From an uncultured Verrucomicrobiota bacterium (GTDB lineage: Bacteria; Verrucomicrobiota; Kiritimatiellia; RFP12; UBA3636), in the NCBI GenBank assembly GCA_946612175.1, contig CAMOEO010000015.1, positions 1 through 19,637 of the forward strand: a DNA stretch of 19,637 nt, written 5' to 3'. Below are positions 1 to 6,387 of the stretch, in pieces (the first letter of the stretch is position 1; the number at the start of each line of letters is the position of its first letter). Below the pieces are notes generated by a model, which made no database searches, had not been told where the DNA came from, and was given only the letters and a program-made list of their open reading frames with translations. Made by a program: the position numbers and the translations under genes.

Positions 1-37
1 CGAACTGCACCGACGGCTCGGCCTCGTCCGCCGACAT
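1..37 (-). CDS. Possible start of an unidentified minus-strand gene (partial)
   Basis: An ATG on the minus strand at 37 opens a frame that leaves the window after 12 codons (MSADEAEPSVQF). It lies 54 nt downstream of the mutS stop codon, so it could be the next gene of a mutS transcript. No convincing ribosome binding site or promoter precedes it. The opposite strand is also open here (a frame ending in TAG at 65-67), so even the strand is uncertain. The product cannot be named. Confidence 0.25.
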   Translation of the reverse strand, partial: MSADEAEPSVQF

Positions 38-91
38 CGCGGCCCGCGGCGGTGCCGCTCCGCCTAGCGCGACACTGGCGCGACAAAAGAA

Positions 92-2680
92 CTACAGCCC
101 GAGCGTGAGCTGGCGCTCGTCGGCGGGAGAGGGAGGGCGGCGGACGCGCGGCCGGCCGGTGGGGGCGGCGTCCGGAGAGGGCTCCGGGGCGGAGGGAGGA
201 GGAGGCGATCCGGCAGCGACGATCTCCTCGCGCTCGAGGACCGAAAGAATCTGGCGCGCACGGGAAAGGACCGGCGCCGGCATGCCCGCCAGCTTCGCCA
301 CGGCGATGCCGTAGCTCTTGTCCGCCGGGCCGTCGACGATGCGGCGCAGGAACACGATGCCGTCGCCGCGCTCGCGCACGAGCACCGAGCAGTTCGCGAC
401 TCCGGGCTTCGTGAGCGCCAGGTCCGTCAGCTCGTGGTAGTGCGTGGCGAAGAGCGTCTTCGCCTTCACGGACGGCGTGTCGTGGAGGTACTCCGCCACG
501 GCCCAGGCGATCGAGATGCCGTCGAAGGTCGAGGTGCCGCGCCCGATCTCGTCCAGCACGATCAGCGAGCGCGGCGTGGCGTTGTTGAGGATGTTGGCCG
601 TCTCCTGCATCTCCACGAGGAAGGTCGAGCGCCCGCGCGCGAGGTCGTCGGAGGCGCCGACGCGCGTGAAGACGCGGTCCACGAGCCCGATGCGCGCGGC
701 GTCCGCCGGGACGAAGCTCCCGACGTGCGCCATCACGACGAGCAGCGCCACCTGCCGGATGTAGGTCGACTTGCCGGCCATGTTGGGGCCGGTGATGACG
801 AGGATCTGCCGCCTGGCGCAATCGAGCCGGGCGTCGTTCGGGACGAACCGCTCCGCGCCGGGGAGCAGCTCGACGATCGGGTGGCGCCCGCCGCGGATGT
901 CGATCGCGTCGCCCTCGTCGATCTCGGGGCGGACGTACCCCAGCGCGAGCGCGCGGTCCGCCAGCGCGCACAGCACGTCGAGCCGGCCGATCGCGTCCGC
1001 GACGTCCTGCACCTCGCCCGTGCGCGCGACGACCTCGGCGCGGAGCTCGTCGAAGAGCCGCTGCTCCAGCGCGAGGGCCTTCTCCTCGGCCCCGGCGATC
1101 AGCGCCTCGCGCTCCTTGAGCTCGGGCGTCGTGAAACGCTCGCCGCCCGCGATCGTCTGCTTGCGGGCGTAGTCGGGAGGGACGCTCCCCAGCTGCGACG
1201 TGGTGACCTCGATGAAGTAGCCGAAGACGCGGTTGAAGCGGACCTTGAGGTTCTTGATCCCCGTCCGCTCCGCCTCGCGCGCCTGGTAGGCCGCGATCCA
1301 TGCGCGCCCGTCGCCCTGCGCGTCGCGCAGCGCGTCGAGCTCGGGCGAGAAGCCGCGCCGGATCGTCCCGCCGTCCGAGAGCGCGGCGGGCGGATCGTCG
1401 GCGAGCGTCCGGACGATCCGGTCGACCAGCTCCGGGAGCGGCCGCAGCCCCTCGAGCGTCCGCGCGAGCAGCGCGGAGGGGGGCGCCGCGGGGAGCAGCC
1501 GCTCGCGGAGCGCGGGGACGGCCGAGAGGGCCGTCGCGATCGCCGCCAGGTCGCGCGCGCTGCCGCGCCCGAGCGAGACGCGGGCGATGGCGCGGGAGAG
1601 GTCGCGGACGCCGCCGAGCGCCGTCCGCAGCGGCGTCAGCGCCCCGCGCCCCGCGACGAGCGCCGCGACGGCGTCGAGCCGCGCGTCGATCGCCGCCTTG
1701 TCGCAGAGCGGCCGCGCGAGCCATGCGTGCAGGAGGCGCGCGCCCATCGGGGTGCAGGTCGCATCGAGCGCCTCGTAGAGGGACGCGCCCTTCGGGCCGC
1801 CCTTCTCGGGGAAGAGGGAGAGGTGGGAGCACGTCGTGGCGTCCAGCGCCATGAAGCCCGTCGAGGGGCGCAGCCGCAGCCGGCGGACGTGGCCGAGGTC
1901 GCGCCGGAGGTCGTCGCCGACGCGCCGCAGGAGCGCCCCGGCTGCGGCGGCGACCGCGGGGTCGCCCTCGCAGCCGAAGCCGTCGAGCGAGGACACGCCG
2001 AAGTGCCGCAGCAGGCGGTCGCGGGCGGACTCCGGGTCGAAGTACCACTCGTCCACCGGCGTCACGCACGCGACGCCCGCCGCGGCCAGCGCCTCGCGGA
2101 CCTCGGCGTCGCGCGGGCCCTCGGGAGCCCCCGCCGCCGCGCGGTCGGGGACGATCGCCTCGCCGGGCGCGAGCCGGACGAGCGCCGCGACGAGCGCGGG
2201 GCGGTCCGCCGGCCGCTCGCAGAAGAGCTCGCCGGTGGAGAGCTCCAGCGCACCGAGGGCGAAGCCCGCGGCGCCCTTGCCGGCGTCGGGGACGACGGCG
2301 ACGAGGTAGTTGTCGGCGCCGTCCTCGAGGAGCGTCTCCTCGGTGATGGTGCCGGGCGTGACGATGCGCGTGATCTCGCGCCGCACCATCCGCCCGCCCT
2401 TCACGGTCTTCGGGTCCTCCATCTGGTCGCAGATGGCGGCCTTGCGTCCGGCGCGGACGATCTTGGCCAGGTAGGCGTCGAGCGCGTGGTGGGGAATGCC
2501 GCACATCGGGTGGCCCGCGCGGTGCGTCAGGGCGAGCCCGAGCAGCGCGGCGCCCTCCCGGGCGTCCTCCATGAACAGCTCGTAGAAGTCCCCGAGCCGG
2601 AAAAGGAGCAGCGTGTCGCCGTCCATCTCCTGCTTCATCGCGCGGTACTGCCGCAGCATCGGGGTGAGTTCTTCCGCCAT
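92..2680 (-). CDS. mutS: DNA mismatch repair protein MutS
   Basis: MutS binds mismatches and small loops in DNA and starts methyl-independent or strand-directed repair with MutL. The 862-residue product matches the usual MutS length. Seen in order: the mismatch-wedge motif GDFYELF at about residues 30-36 (Phe32 and Glu34 are the base-contacting pair in the family), the connector and core/lever regions (about 120-560), the Walker A motif GPNMAGKST (631-639), the Walker B motif VLDE (708-711), the signature GRGTSTFDG (713-721) and ATHYHEL (745-751). A Pro/Ala/Ser-rich linker (about 822-852) leads to a C-terminal QLTLGL, which resembles the beta-clamp-binding peptide found at the end of many MutS proteins. 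The ATG at 2680 is chosen because MAEELTPMLRQY aligns with the normal MutS N terminus. No Shine-Dalgarno is visible. The gene stands alone, divergent from the amino-sugar operon. Confidence 0.97.
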   Translation of the reverse strand: MAEELTPMLRQYRAMKQEMDGDTLLLFRLGDFYELFMEDAREGAALLGLALTHRAGHPMCGIPHHALDAYLAKIVRAGRKAAICDQMEDPKTVKGGRMVRREITRIVTPGTITEETLLEDGADNYLVAVVPDAGKGAAGFALGALELSTGELFCERPADRPALVAALVRLAPGEAIVPDRAAAGAPEGPRDAEVREALAAAGVACVTPVDEWYFDPESARDRLLRHFGVSSLDGFGCEGDPAVAAAAGALLRRVGDDLRRDLGHVRRLRLRPSTGFMALDATTCSHLSLFPEKGGPKGASLYEALDATCTPMGARLLHAWLARPLCDKAAIDARLDAVAALVAGRGALTPLRTALGGVRDLSRAIARVSLGRGSARDLAAIATALSAVPALRERLLPAAPPSALLARTLEGLRPLPELVDRIVRTLADDPPAALSDGGTIRRGFSPELDALRDAQGDGRAWIAAYQAREAERTGIKNLKVRFNRVFGYFIEVTTSQLGSVPPDYARKQTIAGGERFTTPELKEREALIAGAEEKALALEQRLFDELRAEVVARTGEVQDVADAIGRLDVLCALADRALALGYVRPEIDEGDAIDIRGGRHPIVELLPGAERFVPNDARLDCARRQILVITGPNMAGKSTYIRQVALLVVMAHVGSFVPADAARIGLVDRVFTRVGASDDLARGRSTFLVEMQETANILNNATPRSLIVLDEIGRGTSTFDGISIAWAVAEYLHDTPSVKAKTLFATHYHELTDLALTKPGVANCSVLVRERGDGIVFLRRIVDGPADKSYGIAVAKLAGMPAPVLSRARQILSVLEREEIVAAGSPPPPSAPEPSPDAAPTGRPRVRRPPSPADERQLTLGL

Positions 2681-2720
2681 CGCGAGGTCGTGCGGCGCCC
2701 ATGCGGGCGCAGCGCCGCCC

Positions 2721-2749
2721 AGTCTACCAGAAACCCCTCCGATTTTCAA
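2721..2749 (-). promoter_or_regulatory. Sigma-70-type promoter of mutS
   Basis: On the minus strand, TTGAAA (2744-2749) is followed by a 17-bp spacer and TAGACT (2721-2726), with an extended -10 (TCTGG just before the hexamer). Predicted transcription start is near 2714, giving a leader of about 35 nt. The 12-mer TTCTGGTAGACT recurs exactly in the promoter of the exported hydrolase at 14369-14397. Confidence 0.65.
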
Positions 2750-2793
2750 AGCCCTCCATTTTTCGTTCGCAGGCGCGCGAGCGCGGCGCGGCC

Positions 2794-2823
2794 TTGTTTC
2801 CGCGTCGCGGTCTGTGGTAGAAT
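2794..2823 (+). promoter_or_regulatory. Promoter of the amino-sugar operon; likely leaderless start
   Basis: TTGTTT (2794-2799), an 18-bp spacer and TAGAAT (2818-2823) with an upstream TGG extension. Only 7 nt separate the -10 hexamer from the ATG at 2831, so transcription would begin at or next to the A of the start codon. The same geometry (TAGAAT, 7 nt, ATG) is found for the GH2 gene at 9812. Confidence 0.55.
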
Positions 2824-2830
2824 CGGCGAC

Positions 2831-3763
2831 ATGGAACGGAACGAGCAGAAACGGGGCGGCGCAGGACCGCTGTTCCTCGGCGTCGACGGCGGCGGCACGA
2901 AGACCGACTTCCTTCTGGCGGGGACGGACGGCGCCCCGGTCCGCCGCTTCCGCGCCGGCGGCTCCAACGTCTCCACGCTCGGCCCCGAGCGCACCGCGGA
3001 CCTGTTCTGCGCCCTCCTCGCGGAGCACGGCGCCGGCCTTCCGCCGCTCTCCGGCGCGTTCCTCGGGCTCGCGGGCTCGATGGCGGACGGCAAGGGCGAG
3101 CGCCTCGCCGCGATCCTCCGCGAGCGCCTGCCCGGCGTGCCGATCGAGGTCGGGCCCGACATCCGCTGCGTCATCGAGGCGGCGGAGGCGGACGGCGGGT
3201 GCGTCGCCGCCATCCTCGGCACCGGCTCGTGCGTGTACGCGGACGACGGCCGCGCGCTGCACCGCTACGGCGGCTGGGGATGGCTCGTCGGCGACCCGTG
3301 CAGCGGCTACGCGCTCGGGCGCGGGGCGCTGCGCGCGCGCCTCGCCTTCGACGACGGCGTCGGGCCCGGCGGTCCGCTCGCCGAGGCCGTCGGCCGCTTC
3401 CTCGGTCGCCCCGCATTCGACTGCCTCCCCTCGCTGCAGGAGTCCGACCCCTCCGCCATCGCCGCGCTTGCGCCGCTCGTCTTCGACGCCGAGGCGGCGG
3501 GCGACCCCGTTGCGCGGGACCTCCTCGTGCGCGCCGCGGCCCGGATCGCGGCGCTCGTGCGGGCCGCCCGCGCCGCGCATCCCGCAGCGGCCGCCGGCCC
3601 GCTCGTGCTCGGCGGCGGCCTCTGCCGCCGCGCCGACCGCCTCGGGCCGCTCCTCGCCGAAGCGCTCGGCCCGGACGGTCCGCGCCTCGCCTTCCCGACG
3701 CGCGATCCCGTCTTCGGCGCGCACCGCCGCGCCGTCCGGCTCTTCTCCACGTCCTCCTCCTGA
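2831..3763 (+). CDS. BadF/BadG-family amino-sugar kinase (MurK/NagK-like)
   Basis: Predicted cytoplasmic ATP-dependent kinase phosphorylating N-acetylmuramic acid and/or N-acetylglucosamine at the 6-OH. The 310-residue length and ASKHA-fold motifs fit the BadF/BadG/BcrA/BcrD ATPase family: phosphate-1 loop GVDGGGTKT (17-25), a candidate catalytic Asp at 110, phosphate-2 loop LGTGS (129-133), the GGWGWLVGD segment (147-155) and adenosine motif LVLGGGL (258-264). A family member (MurK of Clostridium acetobutylicum, recalled from the literature) phosphorylates both MurNAc and GlcNAc. The next gene, 13 nt downstream, begins with a MurQ etherase that needs MurNAc-6-phosphate, which favours the same activity here. 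One oddity is that the usual GDEGSG stretch reads GDPCSG (154-159). The start lies 7 nt after a -10 box. Alternatives are plain GlcNAc kinase or glucosamine kinase. Confidence 0.85.
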   Translation: MERNEQKRGGAGPLFLGVDGGGTKTDFLLAGTDGAPVRRFRAGGSNVSTLGPERTADLFCALLAEHGAGLPPLSGAFLGLAGSMADGKGERLAAILRERLPGVPIEVGPDIRCVIEAAEADGGCVAAILGTGSCVYADDGRALHRYGGWGWLVGDPCSGYALGRGALRARLAFDDGVGPGGPLAEAVGRFLGRPAFDCLPSLQESDPSAIAALAPLVFDAEAAGDPVARDLLVRAAARIAALVRAARAAHPAAAAGPLVLGGGLCRRADRLGPLLAEALGPDGPRLAFPTRDPVFGAHRRAVRLFSTSSS

Positions 3764-3776
3764 CCTCTCCCGCGCC

Positions 3777-6359
3777 ATGCTTTCGACCGAACGCCGCAAC
3801 CCCGATTCCACGCACCTGGACCGGCTGCCCGCGCCGGACGCCCTCCGGCTCATGAACGACGCCAACCGCCGTTCCGTCGAGGCGGTCGAGGCGGCGCTGC
3901 CGGCCATCGCCCGCGTGGCGGAGGCCGCGGCGGCGGCGCTCGCCGCCGGCGGCCGCATCGTGTACGTCGGCGCCGGAACGTCCGGCCGCCTCGCGGTGCA
4001 GGACGCCGCCGAGTGCCCGCCCACGTTCGGCGTCGATCCCGGAACGGTCGTCGCGCTCATGGCCGGCGGGCGCGAGGCGATGTTCCGGGCGGCGGAGGGC
4101 GTCGAGGACGACGAGGCGGCGGGGCGGCGCGACCTGCTCGCGCTCGGGCCCGGGCCGCGCGACCTCGTGCTCGGCGTCTCCGCGGCGGGCGGCGCGGCCT
4201 ACGTCGTCGGCGCGCTGCGCGCGGCGAAGGAGCGCGGCGCCGTCACCGCCAGCCTCAGCTCCAACTCCGGCACCGCCATCGAACGCGAGGCGGATCTGCC
4301 GATCTTCGTCGACACCGGCGCGGAGGTCCTCACGGGCTCGACGCGGCTCAAGGCCGGCAACGCGCAGAAGATGGTGCTCAACATGGTCTCGACCGTCGCG
4401 ATGGCCCGCACCGGCAAGGTCGTCGAGAACCTGATGGTCAACCTGCGCCCCTCCAACCGCAAGCTCCGCGCGCGGATGGTCCGCATCGTCGCGACGCTCG
4501 CGGGCGTCGCGGAGGACCGCGCCGAGGCGCTGCTCGAGGCCAACGGCTGGAGCATCCCCGCCGCGATCGGACGCACGGCGCAGGCCGCGCCCCGCGTCGT
4601 CCTGCCCGATGCGCCGACGGCCGTCGAGCGCGAAGCCGCCGCGCGCCTCGCGGACGGACTCTTCCGGATGTCGCATGCGGAGGTTCCCCTCGTGGCGGAG
4701 TCCGCCGCGGCGGACTCCGCCGGGACGGCCCCCTTCTTCTCCTTCTTCGTCGGCGCGACGCGCGCGGCGGAGGCCGCGGCGGACGGCGCCGCCTGGGCGC
4801 CGGACGAGATCCTCGTGCGCCCCGTCGAGGGCGGGATGGTGCTCGCGGGCCACCCGGACCGCGGGCCGATCTACGCGGTCGACACGCTGCTGGAAGAGGG
4901 CTACGGCGTGCGCTGGTGGACGGCGGCGGAGGCCGACTGGCCGACGCGCCCCGTGCTGCCCGCGCCGCGGCTCGACCGCCGCCACGCGCCGCCGTTCCGC
5001 TACCGCGAGGTCTCGGCGCTCGGCGCCTACGACCCGGCCTTCCGCGTGCGGCTCAAGGGCAACTTCGTCTCGCGCATCCGCTGGGCGACGGAGGACGCGC
5101 GGTTCGTCCCTCCGGCGCTCGGCGGCTGCCACCGCATGCACTTCTTCGAGGGCCGCCAGAGCGCGTACCACTCGTTCTTCGAGATCCTGCCGCCCTCGCT
5201 CCATTTCGCGGCGCATCCGGAGTGGTACTCGCTCGTCGGCGGCGAACGCGCACCGAAGCAGCTCTGCCTCACGAACCCCGAGATGGAGGCCGCCTTCGTC
5301 GAGGAGACGCTGCGCCGTCTCCGCGCCGATCCGGACTCCGACTTCCTCTCCGTGAGCCAGAACGACTGGCAGGGCGCGTGCGAGTGCGACGCGTGCCGCG
5401 CGGTCGAGGCCGAGACCGGCGGCGTGCCGTCCGGTCCGCTGCTGCGCTTCGTGAACCGCGTCGCGGAGGCGGTGGAGCGCGAGTTCCCGCGCGTCACGGT
5501 CGAGACGTTCGCCTACCAGTACACGCGCCGCGCGCCGCGCGGCGTCCGCCCGCGCCGCAACGTCCTCGTCCGCCTCTGCGACATCGAGTGCCCGTTCTCG
5601 ACGCCGCTCGCGACCGCGCGCGATCCCGCCAGCCGCGCGTTCGTCCGCGACCTGGAGGACTGGACCGCGCTTGCGCCGGGGCAGGTGTTCGTGTGGGACT
5701 ACGTGACGGACTTCCACGACTACCTCCTCCCTCATCCCAACCTGTTCTCGCTCGGACCCAACGTCCGGCTCTTCGCGGAGAAGGGCGCGGTCGGCGTCTT
5801 CGAGCAGGGCGACACCTGCTCCGGCGCCGGCGAGCTTGCGCCGCTGCGCACGTGGCTGCTCTCGCACCTGCTCTGGGACCCCGCCGCGGACGACCGCGCG
5901 CTCGTCCGCGAATTCGCGCGCGGCTACTGGGGCGCGGCGGCCGCGCCGTACGTCCTGCGCTATGTCGCGCTCGTGAACGGCCCGCCCGCCGCGGGCGAGA
6001 TCCCCGTCCGGTGCTACCACGCGGACTGCGCGGGCTGGATGGCGCCCGCGACGATCGTCGCCGCCGCGCTCGCGATGGAGGACGCCGCGGACGCGGCGTC
6101 CTCCGCCGGCGAGCCGTACGCCTCGCGCGTGCGCCGGGAGCTCCTCTCGCCACGCCATGCGATCCTGCTGCACTGGGACGCATGCCGCGCCCTCTGCAAG
6201 AGCGCCGGCGTTTCCTGGCGCTGGGGCGAGGACCGCGCCGCCGCCGCGCGCGCCTGGCTCGACGACTGCCGCGCCGCCGGCGTCCGCACGACGCGCGAGA
6301 CGACCGCCGCCGAGGCCCCGGCGCGCTTCGCCGAACACGCCGCCGCCCTGCTCGCGTAG
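3777..6359 (+). CDS. murQ: Fusion: MurNAc-6-phosphate etherase (MurQ) + DUF4838 glycosidase-like module
   Basis: Residues 1 to about 267 form a complete MurQ: GAGTSGRLAVQDAAECPPTFG (from 65) holds the SIS-type sugar-phosphate site, Glu79 and Glu110 sit where the two family active-site glutamates do (31 apart, as in E. coli), and the GCKR/MurQ signature from GAEVLTGSTRLK to LN spans 181-202. MurQ converts MurNAc-6-phosphate to GlcNAc-6-phosphate and D-lactate. Without a stop the frame continues into about 590 residues resembling DUF4838 proteins: an N-terminal GH20b-like segment (272-400) and the DUF4838 core (about 405-730) with HPEWYSLVGG, QLCLTNPE, SVSQND, CECDAC and VFVWDY. From memory, some DUF4838 proteins belong to GH163 (endo-beta-N-acetylglucosaminidases). 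No signal peptide, so both halves should be cytoplasmic. Total 860 residues. No internal start codon near the junction suggests a separate protein. Two 28-bp palindromes lie inside the second module. The pairing with the kinase suggests peptidoglycan-sugar salvage; the glycosidase substrate is inferred. Confidence 0.9.
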   Translation: MLSTERRNPDSTHLDRLPAPDALRLMNDANRRSVEAVEAALPAIARVAEAAAAALAAGGRIVYVGAGTSGRLAVQDAAECPPTFGVDPGTVVALMAGGREAMFRAAEGVEDDEAAGRRDLLALGPGPRDLVLGVSAAGGAAYVVGALRAAKERGAVTASLSSNSGTAIEREADLPIFVDTGAEVLTGSTRLKAGNAQKMVLNMVSTVAMARTGKVVENLMVNLRPSNRKLRARMVRIVATLAGVAEDRAEALLEANGWSIPAAIGRTAQAAPRVVLPDAPTAVEREAAARLADGLFRMSHAEVPLVAESAAADSAGTAPFFSFFVGATRAAEAAADGAAWAPDEILVRPVEGGMVLAGHPDRGPIYAVDTLLEEGYGVRWWTAAEADWPTRPVLPAPRLDRRHAPPFRYREVSALGAYDPAFRVRLKGNFVSRIRWATEDARFVPPALGGCHRMHFFEGRQSAYHSFFEILPPSLHFAAHPEWYSLVGGERAPKQLCLTNPEMEAAFVEETLRRLRADPDSDFLSVSQNDWQGACECDACRAVEAETGGVPSGPLLRFVNRVAEAVEREFPRVTVETFAYQYTRRAPRGVRPRRNVLVRLCDIECPFSTPLATARDPASRAFVRDLEDWTALAPGQVFVWDYVTDFHDYLLPHPNLFSLGPNVRLFAEKGAVGVFEQGDTCSGAGELAPLRTWLLSHLLWDPAADDRALVREFARGYWGAAAAPYVLRYVALVNGPPAAGEIPVRCYHADCAGWMAPATIVAAALAMEDAADAASSAGEPYASRVRRELLSPRHAILLHWDACRALCKSAGVSWRWGEDRAAAARAWLDDCRAAGVRTTRETTAAEAPARFAEHAAALLA
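4694..4721. repeat. 28-bp perfect palindrome inside the murQ fusion gene
   Basis: Arms GGCGGAGTCCGCC and GGCGGACTCCGCC (13 bp each) flank a GC centre. Each arm is itself nearly palindromic around one base. It encodes the loop-like stretch ESAAADSA near residue 308, within the GH20b-like segment. A second 13-2-13 palindrome lies at 6077-6104. Confidence 0.85.
6077..6104. repeat. 13-2-13 inverted repeat near the 3' end of the murQ fusion gene
   Basis: Arms GGAGGACGCCGCG and CGCGGCGTCCTCC are perfect reverse complements separated by GA. It encodes MEDAADAASSA around residues 767-777, just after the DUF4838 core. It has the same size and spacing as the palindrome at 4694-4721 but a different sequence. 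Confidence 0.85.
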
Positions 6360-6387
6360 GGCGGCTCCGACCCTCCTCCGTCCTCCT

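Noticed and set aside
105..314. Small plus-strand frame opposite the end of mutS, open from the left edge
   Set aside because: It lies entirely on the antisense of the conserved mutS C-terminal part beyond position 92 and shows no recognisable protein features.
434..3763. Very long open frame antisense to mutS and continuing into the kinase gene
   Set aside because: Its part opposite mutS is an Arg/Ala/Asp-rich translation with no domains, a normal shadow of GC-rich coding DNA. Only the part from 2831 is a recognisable protein.
5526..5544. 9-1-9 palindrome in the murQ fusion gene
   Set aside because: It consists only of alternating C/G runs in Arg-rich codons and is easily explained by base composition.
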